From: Rippkaea orientalis PCC 8801 | Lineage (GTDB): Bacteria; Cyanobacteriota; Cyanobacteriia; Cyanobacteriales; Microcystaceae | DNA: 64,000 nucleotides | NCBI RefSeq assembly: GCF_000021805.1 | Contig: NC_011726.1 | Location: forward strand, 310,001 to 374,000 | Reading direction: 5' to 3' | Shown here: one piece after another, positions 45,850-54,537 of the stretch | How the letters are laid out: each line of letters starts with the position of its first letter | Position numbering within the stretch: the stretch's first letter is position 1 | Notes under the pieces: model-generated | The model's database searches: none | Told to the model about the DNA's origin: nothing | The model's input: only the letters and a program-made list of their open reading frames with translations | Position numbers and translations under genes: made by a program

Positions 45850-46920
45850 ATGACATTATATTCTTTTCAAGAAAAATATCGACGGTTACGGCAGGAATTA
45901 TTAGGGGGAGCTTTAGCCCTAGCGGGAGTTTTTGCCTTTGGAACCTTATGGTATTATCTCATGGAAAAATGGTCAGTAGTCGATTCAGCCTATATGACCA
46001 TGATTACCCTCTCTACGGTCGGATTTGGCGAAATACACCCCCTAGGCGATCGCTCCCGTATTTTTACCATGATCCTCATTTTGATGGGATTGATTACCAT
46101 TGGGTATATCGTCAATCGTCTGACGGAAGCCCTCATTCAAGGGTATTTTCAAGAAGGGATTCGACAACGACAGGAGAAACGCTTGATTGATACACTAGAA
46201 CACCATTGTATTCTCTGCGGGTTTGGACGAACTGCCCGCCAAGTCGCTTTGGAATTAGCTGCTGAAGAGATTCCTTTCATTGTGCTTGACTACGAACTCG
46301 AACAAGTCGAAGAAGCGCAAGGACTCGGCTATATTGCCATTCAAGCGGACGCAACCCTCGATGAATCGCTAATTACAGCGAAAATAGACAAAGCCGTCTG
46401 TTTAATCTCTGCCTTAACCTCGGATGCGGAAAATCTCTATACCGTTTTGTCTGCCAAAACCTTAAACCCCCAAATTCGGGCGATTTCCAGGGCGAATAGT
46501 GAAGAAGCCTTGGTTAAATTGCAACGAGCCGGAGCAGATGCGGTGGTTTCTCCCTATATTACCGGAGGAAAACGGTTAGCGGCGGCAGCGTTACGACCCC
46601 AGGTAATGGATTTTGTCGATGGCATTTTAACGGGAAGCGATCGCACTTTTTATATGGAGGAATTTCTCTTAGATCCGCAATTTTGTCCCTGTATTGGTCA
46701 AACCTTAAGTGAAGCCAGATTACGCTTAAAATCAGGGGCTTTAGTGTTAGCTATTCGGCGGGCTGATGGTCATTTAATTGGGGGTCCAACGGGAGAAACT
46801 GAATTACTGGCAGGAGATTTACTTATTTGTATGGGAACCCCAGAACAATTACGCCAACTCAATCAAATTTTAGGACCGATTCGTGCTACTCCTGCCCTAC
46901 GTCCCCCCAGACATCGTTAA
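45850..46920 (+). CDS. Two-TM potassium channel with RCK (TrkA-N/TrkA-C) domains
   Basis: A 356-residue channel. Helix 1 is about 20-37; the pore has the selectivity filter TLSTVGFGEIHP (about 53-64); helix 2 is IFTMILILMGLITIGYIV. A cytosolic RCK domain begins at HCILCGFGRTARQVALELA (GxGxxG variant, NAD-type binding), with LDYE and QADAT elements. The TrkA-C domain (about 255-345) ends LLAGDLLICMGTPEQLRQL. Such channels conduct K+ under nucleotide or Ca2+ gating. Convergent with the YdiJ-like gene. Confidence 0.93.
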   Translation: MTLYSFQEKYRRLRQELLGGALALAGVFAFGTLWYYLMEKWSVVDSAYMTMITLSTVGFGEIHPLGDRSRIFTMILILMGLITIGYIVNRLTEALIQGYFQEGIRQRQEKRLIDTLEHHCILCGFGRTARQVALELAAEEIPFIVLDYELEQVEEAQGLGYIAIQADATLDESLITAKIDKAVCLISALTSDAENLYTVLSAKTLNPQIRAISRANSEEALVKLQRAGADAVVSPYITGGKRLAAAALRPQVMDFVDGILTGSDRTFYMEEFLLDPQFCPCIGQTLSEARLRLKSGALVLAIRRADGHLIGGPTGETELLAGDLLICMGTPEQLRQLNQILGPIRATPALRPPRHR

Positions 46921-46945
46921 TACTTGTTTAAGTTGCATCAGTTTT

Positions 46946-47010
46946 GTAGAGTGGGCAAAGTTTTCTACTTTACAAGTAGTTCAGATCAATCTCTGATTTG
47001 CCCACTCTAC
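46946..47010. terminator. Long inverted repeat between convergent genes
   Basis: Perfect 14-base arms GTAGAGTGGGCAAA (46946-46959) and TTTGCCCACTCTAC (46997-47010), with a second nested hairpin CTACTT/AAGTAG inside. It sits between two convergent stops, so a bidirectional terminator is likely, though it could be a small palindromic repeat element. Confidence 0.6.
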
Positions 47011-47014
47011 CGTC

Positions 47015-50000
47015 TTAAGATTTTGTTGATAAACAGTCTCTAAGTTCCACCAATAAACTTTGAATGGGATGCTCAGGAGTCCATCCAGAAAACCGCTTCA
47101 CTTGAGCACGACAGGAGTAGCCTGTTACTAAAAAATAGGTTCTCTCTTCTGGTGTTGAAGGAAGGTGTTTTTCCCAACTACTTTGATAAATACCTTGGGA
47201 AGTATCATAATGGTCTAATTCATGGCCATAAATACCTGCCATTCCACAACATCCCGTAGACACTAAGATTAGAGAAATTCCCATTTTTTCAAAAACTTCT
47301 TGCCATTGTTTTTGCGAATTGACTGCTAAAGATTTTTCGCTACAATGTCCTAATAAATAATAAGATTTTGCTTTTGATAGTTGGGGTAATACGCTATCTT
47401 GTTCTAGGAGAAACTCTTGCAGTAATCTGACTTTATTACTAATCTCTTTTCCGTCAGAAATTTTGCTGTATTCATCTCGATAGGTTAAAACGATACTGGG
47501 TTCAATTCCTACTAACGGAATGTCTAAAGAGGATAGTTTTTTGAGATAGGCTATATTTTTTTGAGCAACTGCTTCAAATTGATCTAAAAATCCTTTGAGA
47601 TGTAACGGCTTTCCGTTGATAAAAAAGGGTGCAATATAAACCCTATAGCCCAGATTAGTTAAAAAATCATAGGTATCAACCACTAAACTAGCTTCATAAA
47701 AACTCGTCAAAGCATCTTGAATTAAAATAACACTCTTTTTTCGTTCTAATGCCGTTAAAGCTGATAATTGATCTAGATTAAAATTCGGTGCTTTTCTCTT
47801 AGCTAATTCTTGTTTTACGGTATTAATACTAACCGCAGGAAGATCAACTATTCCTAACAGTTTCTTAATAGCCTCTTGCAAAATCCAATTTTTCGTGATA
47901 GTATTAGCTAAAGTCGGAAAATCTGCTTGCCAGTAAGCCGACGTTTCGAGATAGGCTGTTAAATAATCCCGCAGCGATCGCCAATAACGACTATGGTAGT
48001 CCTGTAAAAACTGAGCCTTCATCGCAGGAATATCAATCTGGATAGGACATTGACTCACACAAGCTTTACAAGATAAGCATCCGTGCATCCCTTCATAAAC
48101 CTCATGGGAATAGTCTGGAACTCCCCACCATTTCCCTAAGGTATTCCAGCATTTTAGGGGAAAATTCAGCAACCCCTGTACCCTTGACCTAGAAGTATCG
48201 ACTTGGGACTTTAACAATAACCATTCCCGTAATAGCATAGCGCGTCCTTTAGGAGAATGAATGCGATCGCGGGTTTGTTTAGCAGAAGGACAGATTATTT
48301 CATCGGGATTAAAATTAAAACAAGCACCATTGCCATTACAACGAAAAGCTGCTTGATATTGGGATCGTAAATTAGGTGAAACTTGACGATCAAACTGTCC
48401 CTTTAGAGGAGACTCTAGGGGAAATATTTGATCTGAACTTGCGTAGGGAGTAACAATTTTTCCAGGGTTTAATTTATTATAAGGATCAAACACTGCTTTA
48501 ATTTTACGCAGATCTTGATACAATTCTTCCCCAAAAAATAGAGGAGTATATTCACTGCGGAACCCCTTTCCGTGTTCCCCCCACATTACCCCCCCATAGT
48601 GGTGAACTAAATTGACAACTTGATCAGATAATTCTCGGATCAACTTTTCATCATCAAGGGACTTCATATTCAACGCAGGACGAACATGAAGACACCCTAC
48701 ATCAACATGACCAAACATCGCATAATTGAGATTATATTGTGCTAATAATTGTTGTAATTCTTGAGTATAAGTCGCTAAATGGGAAGGAGGGACAGCCGTA
48801 TCTTCAATAAAAGGAATAGGTTGACGATCACCTGACATATTGGCTAATAATTCAACCCCTCTTTTTCGCAACTTCCATAACTGATTGATTTCGGTTTTGT
48901 TGTCAGTCAAATAGTAACTAATAGCTTGTCCTAATGATTTAATAATAGGATTAATCTTGTCTTGTATTGCTTCTTGATTTTTACCAATAAATTCAACTAA
49001 ATTAATAGCTTTAGCATCACCAATAAACGCTTTAATCTCACAATATAAATTATCTTGTTTAACTAACTCTAAAATTTTATCATCAACGGTTTCGATAGCT
49101 GCTGGTTCAAATTGTAATAAATATTCTGCGTCTTTCAGAGCATCATTAAAACTAGCGTAATGTAGGACTAATAATTGAGCTTTTTGAGGAATATTAGTTA
49201 ATTTTAATTTGGCTTCGGTGATGACAGCTAAAGTCCCTTCTGAACCTGATAAAATACGATTAATATCAAAAACTGTTCGGTCAGAATTATAAACCTTAGC
49301 TAAATTATAGCCAGTCATAAAACGAGTCATTTTAGGGAATATTGACTCAATTAAATCTTGTTTTGAGGTGACAATATCATCAATAGTTTGATAAATTTTG
49401 CTTAAAGGTTCTGAGGAGGAGTTTTTAAAGTCATTTAAACGCTTTTTAGCTATTGCTGAAGAAGTCCCAAAAGTTCCATCAGGTAATACCCAATTTAAGG
49501 ATAAAATATGGTCACTGGTGCGGCCATAAATTCGTGATCCTTTTCCCGCAGCATCTGTATTAATCATACCCCCAATAGTTGCACGATTACTCGGAGAAAG
49601 AGAAGGAGCAAAAAATACCCCATGGGGTTGTAAATACTGATTTAATTGGTCTAAAATAACCCCAGGTTGAACCCTAACCCATCCTGCGTCTAAATTGAGT
49701 TCTAAAATGTGATTCATGTATTTAGAACAATCAATAATAACCCCAGGAGAAAGAGATTGTCCATTAGTTCCTGTCCCTCCACCTCTAGGGGAAAAGGTAA
49801 TAGAATTAAAAGAGGAATGATTAGCTAGTTTAAAAATTTCTTGAATATCTTCAGTGATTTTAGGAAACACTACTGCTTGGGGTAAAATTTGATAAATACT
49901 ATTATCAGTAGAAGCAACTAAACGACTAGCTAAATCACCACGAATTTCTCCTGTAAATGGACTTTTTTTTAAAGTGTCTAAAAAATCAGCAATGGTTTGA

Positions 50001-50035
50001 TGAGTAGTCTGGTTAGAAGTCAGTCTTGGAAGCAT
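47015..50035 (-). CDS. FAD-binding and Fe-S oxidoreductase, YdiJ / D-2-hydroxyacid dehydrogenase type
   Basis: A 1006-residue fusion of a GlcD-like flavoprotein and a GlcF-like iron-sulfur protein. FAD (PCMH) motif: TFSPRGGGTGTNGQSLSPGVIIDCSKYM (about 82-109). The FAD-oxidase C domain includes FGHVDVGCLHVRPALNM. The 4Fe-4S region has CLSCKACVSQCPIQIDIPAMK (about 660), with a further Cys in FRCNGNGACFNF. A CCG-type domain near the C-terminus reads LGHCSEKS and STGCCGMAG. E. coli YdiJ, with this layout, oxidises D-2-hydroxyglutarate; D-lactate is another possibility. ATG 50035 is chosen over TTG 50044. The aspartoacylase gene ends 18 bases upstream. Confidence 0.9.
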   Translation of the reverse strand: MLPRLTSNQTTHQTIADFLDTLKKSPFTGEIRGDLASRLVASTDNSIYQILPQAVVFPKITEDIQEIFKLANHSSFNSITFSPRGGGTGTNGQSLSPGVIIDCSKYMNHILELNLDAGWVRVQPGVILDQLNQYLQPHGVFFAPSLSPSNRATIGGMINTDAAGKGSRIYGRTSDHILSLNWVLPDGTFGTSSAIAKKRLNDFKNSSSEPLSKIYQTIDDIVTSKQDLIESIFPKMTRFMTGYNLAKVYNSDRTVFDINRILSGSEGTLAVITEAKLKLTNIPQKAQLLVLHYASFNDALKDAEYLLQFEPAAIETVDDKILELVKQDNLYCEIKAFIGDAKAINLVEFIGKNQEAIQDKINPIIKSLGQAISYYLTDNKTEINQLWKLRKRGVELLANMSGDRQPIPFIEDTAVPPSHLATYTQELQQLLAQYNLNYAMFGHVDVGCLHVRPALNMKSLDDEKLIRELSDQVVNLVHHYGGVMWGEHGKGFRSEYTPLFFGEELYQDLRKIKAVFDPYNKLNPGKIVTPYASSDQIFPLESPLKGQFDRQVSPNLRSQYQAAFRCNGNGACFNFNPDEIICPSAKQTRDRIHSPKGRAMLLREWLLLKSQVDTSRSRVQGLLNFPLKCWNTLGKWWGVPDYSHEVYEGMHGCLSCKACVSQCPIQIDIPAMKAQFLQDYHSRYWRSLRDYLTAYLETSAYWQADFPTLANTITKNWILQEAIKKLLGIVDLPAVSINTVKQELAKRKAPNFNLDQLSALTALERKKSVILIQDALTSFYEASLVVDTYDFLTNLGYRVYIAPFFINGKPLHLKGFLDQFEAVAQKNIAYLKKLSSLDIPLVGIEPSIVLTYRDEYSKISDGKEISNKVRLLQEFLLEQDSVLPQLSKAKSYYLLGHCSEKSLAVNSQKQWQEVFEKMGISLILVSTGCCGMAGIYGHELDHYDTSQGIYQSSWEKHLPSTPEERTYFLVTGYSCRAQVKRFSGWTPEHPIQSLLVELRDCLSTKS

Positions 50036-50053
50036 AATAGTCAATAGTGAATA

Positions 50054-50923
50054 TTACAGAATAATTTCTTGTTTTTCAGTGAAGCACATAGCAATTCCCT
50101 TCTCATAATAGGCTGCTTCATTAATAAAAACAGGATAAACAGTACAATCTCCTTGATAATGGATAGTTTCCCCTTCAAAAGTTACAAATAAAGGATCACC
50201 AGGATGGAGAGGATGATAATCCTTAAATTGTAGATCAGGATGAATCATTGCAGTGATATCTTCCCCAGTTCGAGGATAATCTATTCTCTCAATGACTTGA
50301 TACAACGTAAGGGATTTACATCCGTTAAAATCATCTCCTTGATTATATTTTTCTAACCCATCAAGAAGATGATAAATCAGTTGTTCTGTTTGTTGAAATA
50401 GAGCAGCATCTAAAACCCCTTGAGCAACCGCTCCCACCTCAATTGCAAACCCTAATTCCGTCAAACTTCTCAATAATAAATTTTCTTGAGCATAACGATA
50501 TCTTAAGACTTTTATGTTAGGATTAAGAGAAGTCAGATAGGCCACTAATTGAAAATGAAAAGGATGTCCATCACAAATAATAATAGTCAGTCCCATCTGG
50601 GAAGTCGTGCTATGTAAGTCAATAATCAAATCCGTTTGGTGATCTCGAATTTTCTGATCAATATTTTTAGCTAATATTTGCTCATAAAAAAACGTCTCAG
50701 GCTCATCCAATGCTTCACGACTAAAGCAACGATTTAAGTCTGTTTCAATATATCTTTGTCTAGCTTCAATTGCTCTAGGATTAGCTAAAAAGGTCAAAAT
50801 TTTAAGACTTGATCGCTCAATTAAATGCGGATATTTTTGAAATTTTTTAATCAAATACACTCCCGTCATTTCATTACCGTGAGTCCCACCAATAAGAGCG
50901 ATATTCCTAATTTTTTTAACCAT
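50054..50923 (-). CDS. Aspartoacylase (AspA/AstE family)
   Basis: A 289-residue zinc carboxypeptidase-fold deacylase. IALIGGTHGNEMTGVYLI (zinc ligands H and E, about 8-25), the substrate-binding TDLNRCFS, DLHSTTSQMGL (third zinc His, about 102-112), and EVGAVAQGVLDA (catalytic Glu). It hydrolyses N-acetylaspartate or related N-acyl amino acids. Closely followed by the YdiJ-like gene on the same strand (18-base gap), so co-transcription is likely. Confidence 0.9.
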   Translation of the reverse strand: MVKKIRNIALIGGTHGNEMTGVYLIKKFQKYPHLIERSSLKILTFLANPRAIEARQRYIETDLNRCFSREALDEPETFFYEQILAKNIDQKIRDHQTDLIIDLHSTTSQMGLTIIICDGHPFHFQLVAYLTSLNPNIKVLRYRYAQENLLLRSLTELGFAIEVGAVAQGVLDAALFQQTEQLIYHLLDGLEKYNQGDDFNGCKSLTLYQVIERIDYPRTGEDITAMIHPDLQFKDYHPLHPGDPLFVTFEGETIHYQGDCTVYPVFINEAAYYEKGIAMCFTEKQEIIL

Positions 50924-51016
50924 AGGTTTTTGCTAACCAGCTAAGTACTGTGAGTTGAGAGTGAGGAATTAGAGTTAGAGACTATTTGTCAAGACAATAA
51001 TTAATATTAAGCTATT

Positions 51017-51143
51017 GAGTAAGTGATTATAAATAAACGTTTGGTAGGCAATGCCCACCAAACAGCTAAAACGTTGATAAGCGAGATTATTGTTGCCAAT
51101 GCTTACTATCAGGTATTGTTCGTTTAATTGTGCTCACCTACTC
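51017..51143. repeat. MITE-like repeat, copy B (127 bp, terminal inverted repeats)
   Basis: Left end GAGTAAGTGATTATAAATAA continuing to ACG matches the reverse complement of the right end CGTTTAATTGTGCTCACCTA-CTC with a few differences. An internal hairpin TTTGGT-a-GGC/GCC-c-ACCAAA is present. No coding capacity. It aligns with copies A (30074-30192) and C (57205-57339). Confidence 0.65.
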
Positions 51144-51270
51144 AGCATTTTTTTTAGAATGTAGTAAGACTTGAGAGATTATAATAAGGCTAAAGCCTTT
51201 ACTAAGAACTCATTACTATCCTAATATTTGTTTAACAAACAATCTCTTAGGGGGATAATCCCTGGTAAAA

Positions 51271-51774
51271 TCAGGGTAAAAGTTGACGTTTTAAAGACTC
51301 CAAAGAAGCCCAACGGCTATCAATAGGAGAATGACTTTCATCAGTAGTAATCGTCGGTTGCTGACAATCTTTACCACATAGCTGTCTAAGCGGCATCGTT
51401 AGGGATAACTGCTCATAAAGCCAAGTATCCGGCTCAAAATAGCCATTAGGAGAGAGAGTTTCTGATAAATCTTCCCAAGCGACTTCCCGTTCTTGAGGAA
51501 CAACTGCAGGTAAACCCGCATTTTTATCGAGCCAGATAATTTCTGACGTATCGAGAATGATACGATGGTTGTATTGTTGCAGACAGCGATCGCAAGTTAA
51601 GGTAATAATCGTCTCTCCTTGGACCTTAATTTCCAAAAATGTCCCCCCATGTCTGACCGTCATCTGACCCCGCAGAGGCGTTAAGGTATCTAAACCAGGG
51701 ATAAAATCATCTAGAGGAATGGTTTGAGTTCTGTCCCTGAGTTGGAGTAAATGGGGAATGTAGAGGGATTGCAT
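51271..51774 (-). CDS. yceD: YceD family protein (DUF177)
   Basis: A 167-residue protein with the DUF177 pattern: early LRGQMTVRHGGTFLEIKVQGE, then CDRCLQQYNH (about 61-70), the acidic stretch EVAWEDLSETLSPNGYFEPDTWLYEQLSLTMPLRQLCGKDC (about 100-140), and a C-terminal SRWASLESLKRQLLP. In bacteria and plastids YceD affects 23S rRNA accumulation and is often upstream of rpmF; here no rpmF is adjacent. Two Cys pairs could bind zinc. Confidence 0.88.
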   Translation of the reverse strand: MQSLYIPHLLQLRDRTQTIPLDDFIPGLDTLTPLRGQMTVRHGGTFLEIKVQGETIITLTCDRCLQQYNHRIILDTSEIIWLDKNAGLPAVVPQEREVAWEDLSETLSPNGYFEPDTWLYEQLSLTMPLRQLCGKDCQQPTITTDESHSPIDSRWASLESLKRQLLP

Positions 51775-51951
51775 AATATCACGCCTCCTGTCCGTGGCTA
51801 TAATCGGCTAATCTCATTGTACCAACCAAACTGCCACGGGAAATGTTCATGGCCTTAAGGGAATTGCTATATATGTTAGTTCAAAAAATAACCAGCTATT
51901 CCTCAAAAACAAATAACTGGTCACTATTAACGATTAACTATTAACGGTTAG

Positions 51952-53115
51952 TTACTTACCCATCCCTAACTGTTGGGCTTTTTGATAAACTTTCCCTTCA
52001 GTCAATAAAGACGGAGCAATCACCACCTCTACCTGCTGCATTTCCTTCATATTTTTGGCTCCCAACGTCCCCATACTGGTTTTGAGGGCTCCTAAGAGAT
52101 TATGGGTTCCGTCGTCCAATTTGGCAGGTCCGGTGAGAATTTCTTGGATAGTTCCTGTGGTTCCCACATTAATACGGGTTCCCCTAGGCAGGACAGGAGA
52201 CGGTGTAGCCATACCCCAATGATATCCCCGTCCAGGGGCTTCCGCCGAGCGAGCAATTGGAGAACCAATCATCACCGCATCGGCTCCACAGGCGATACAT
52301 TTACAGATATCCCCTCCGGTGACAATGCCTCCATCAGCAATCACAGGAATATAGCGACCCGTTTCCCGTTGATAGTCATCTCGTGCCGCAGCACAGTCAG
52401 CGACGGCTGTTGCTTGGGGTACTCCCACTCCTAGGACTCCGCGAGAGGTACAAGCAGCCCCCGGTCCAATTCCCACTAAGACGGCGGCCGCTCCCGCTTT
52501 CATCAGGTTTAAGGCGACCTCATAGGTAACACAATTGCCCAAGGCGACGGGCATGGGCATTTCTTGGCAGAATTTGCTTAAATCTAGGGGACTAATGGAC
52601 TCAGGGGAGAGGTGAGCGGTTGAGACAACAGTCGCTTGGACAAAGACTAAATCTGCGCCCGCTTCTGCCACAATTTGACCGTATTGGGAGGCTCCCGCCG
52701 GGGTCAGACTGACGGCTGCTATTCCCCCTTGGGCTTTAATATCCTTGATTCTTTGGGTAATCAGTTCAGGTTTGATGGGTTTGGCATAGAGTTCCTGCAT
52801 TAACCCGACAAACTCTGATTTGCCAACAGAGGCAATGCGATCGAGGATAGGGTTAGGGTCATCATAGCGGGTTTGAATCCCTTCTAGGTTAAGAACCCCG
52901 ATTGCCCCTAATTCAGACAATAAGACCGCCATTTTGACATCAACGACCCCATCCATGGCACTGGCCAGAATGGGGATTTCTCGTTCGATGCCGCCGATAG
53001 TCCAACGGGTATCTGCTAGACTAGGATCTAGAGTACGACCCCCAGGGGCTAGGGCAATTTCATCTATTCCGTAAGCTCGTCGAGCGGTTTTACCTCGACC
53101 AATAATTATATCCAC
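51952..53115 (-). CDS. guaB3: GuaB3 family IMP dehydrogenase
   Basis: A 387-residue TIM-barrel enzyme related to IMP dehydrogenase and GMP reductase but lacking CBS domains. From GTG 53115: [28 protein letters not shown], then [13 protein letters not shown], and the catalytic-Cys loop [21 protein letters not shown] (about 216-236); flap residues [19 protein letters not shown] follow. Family knowledge: GuaB3 of cyanobacteria has been shown to act as an IMPDH, the rate-limiting step to GMP. Complete. Confidence 0.93.
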   Translation of the reverse strand: MDIIIGRGKTARRAYGIDEIALAPGGRTLDPSLADTRWTIGGIEREIPILASAMDGVVDVKMAVLLSELGAIGVLNLEGIQTRYDDPNPILDRIASVGKSEFVGLMQELYAKPIKPELITQRIKDIKAQGGIAAVSLTPAGASQYGQIVAEAGADLVFVQATVVSTAHLSPESISPLDLSKFCQEMPMPVALGNCVTYEVALNLMKAGAAAVLVGIGPGAACTSRGVLGVGVPQATAVADCAAARDDYQRETGRYIPVIADGGIVTGGDICKCIACGADAVMIGSPIARSAEAPGRGYHWGMATPSPVLPRGTRINVGTTGTIQEILTGPAKLDDGTHNLLGALKTSMGTLGAKNMKEMQQVEVVIAPSLLTEGKVYQKAQQLGMGK

Positions 53116-53256
53116 GCTTCTATATCCCGTTCCCGATGTATATTTAGCCTAGGCTATCAAATTTTGAGCCCTTTAGGGAATAGGTGACATCAGATTTACT
53201 TATTTTCTTCGTGAAGCACCCCAACTAAACTTCCTTATGGACGCTACAGTGTCAAA

Positions 53257-54237
53257 TCAATCTGGTAATTTAGTCATCCAACCCGTAACCAGATTTTGAG
53301 TGGTAGTATCAACGTCTTGAACAATGAAAAATACCTCTTGTGCAACTGCATTGTTATTGACAACATCTGCTTTGGTAATCAATAACAGCATTGCGCTTTC
53401 ATTGGCAGGAGTGGCTGTCCCTGTACCATCTCCATTGATAGTATAAGGTCTGACCACATCCGTTGCAACAACAGCCCTTCCCTGACCAGAGGTTGCTGGT
53501 TGATTAATGTTAATCTTCCCTGTACAATTTCCCTGACCATCACAAGTGAGAACCCCTTCTCCTGATTGGGGAATTTGGCCATCTTGTCCGACTATTCGAT
53601 ACCCATAGTTGCCCTTAAGACTAGCATTGCTGAACTGTACCCCATCGGGTAATCTTTTTCCCATTACGGTCATCAAATTACCCGCAGGAACTAATTGTTC
53701 TGGAATTAAGTAAAATTCCTCCGCTTGCAATTCCTGATTCACCCGTTGAGCTTTAGTAATAACAAAGTTAAGATTATTATTATTAGTTGACCCATCGGGT
53801 AAGTTAGTCGCAATCATTCCCGTACCATTGCCATTACCCTCTACTTGATACTGACCGCTAAAAGTCGCTTGGTTCATTCTTCTGGGACTTCCTACATCCT
53901 GTCCTGGAAAACTTTGAATCGTTCGGCCTTCAAACTTTCCTTGACCATCAAAGGTGGCTAAGGTTGTTCCCACCACCGTCGCTTGTCCTCCCTGACCGAG
54001 ATCTACCATCGCATAGGTTCCTTCAAGACTATTATTGGTAAAGTCCTCGTTTTGCTGACTGGCACTATTTTGACTGCATCCATAACTCAGTAGCAATCCT
54101 AGACCTAAACTGCTGATAATCAAGAATTTCTTCGAGTTTTGCCACGTTTTCGCTCTGAAACCTAATGTAAGCTTTTCTACAGGATTTAACAGGTGTGGAA
54201 TGTTGGTGATCTCATGGGAAACCGATGATAAACTCAT
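53257..54237 (-). CDS. Putative lipoprotein, unknown, two-repeat beta domain
   Basis: A 326-residue exported protein. After a 35-residue lead there is a hydrophobic stretch (FLIISSLGLGLLLSYGC) with a lipobox-like GLLLSYGC; the lead is long, so an internal start is possible. Two similar halves follow: EGTYAMVDLGQGGQATVVGTTLATFDGQGKFEG and KGNYGYRIVGQDGQIPQSGEGVLTCDGQGNCTG, each with G-x-Y, a D-G-Q-G turn, and a V/I-T-K-A-D/Q strand. Such halves look like an internal duplication of a small beta sandwich. No known family recognised. Confidence 0.65.
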   Translation of the reverse strand: MSLSSVSHEITNIPHLLNPVEKLTLGFRAKTWQNSKKFLIISSLGLGLLLSYGCSQNSASQQNEDFTNNSLEGTYAMVDLGQGGQATVVGTTLATFDGQGKFEGRTIQSFPGQDVGSPRRMNQATFSGQYQVEGNGNGTGMIATNLPDGSTNNNNLNFVITKAQRVNQELQAEEFYLIPEQLVPAGNLMTVMGKRLPDGVQFSNASLKGNYGYRIVGQDGQIPQSGEGVLTCDGQGNCTGKININQPATSGQGRAVVATDVVRPYTINGDGTGTATPANESAMLLLITKADVVNNNAVAQEVFFIVQDVDTTTQNLVTGWMTKLPD

Positions 54238-54537
54238 AATTCCACCTCTTCTTTTTTTATTTTCTAAATTCTAATTTTTTCCAACCTCGGTTCACCCTAA
54301 AGATAGGATTTTATAACTTAATTATAACGCGGATTTTTCAAGACAAATATATTAAGAATCTTTCGAGGTTTTTCTTAACTTTTCTTAATTTATTTTGCGT
54401 AAAAAAGCGATTTCTAAAGAATTAGCAATGTTATAATTAGGCTATAGATTACTTATTAATAACTAAAGCGATCGCGTCAATTAAGTTTATTGACAATAAC
54501 TGTTAGTTGGCTTTAAAAATGAGGAGGAAGTCTAGCT
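54238..54537. promoter_or_regulatory. Divergent region upstream of the NTF2-RTX gene
   Basis: About 300 very AT-rich bases between the lipoprotein gene (-) and the NTF2/RTX gene (+). GAGGAGG at 54521-54527 is a strong ribosome site, 10 bases before the ATG at 54538. A HIP1-like site lies near 54470. No other structure seen. Confidence 0.45.
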
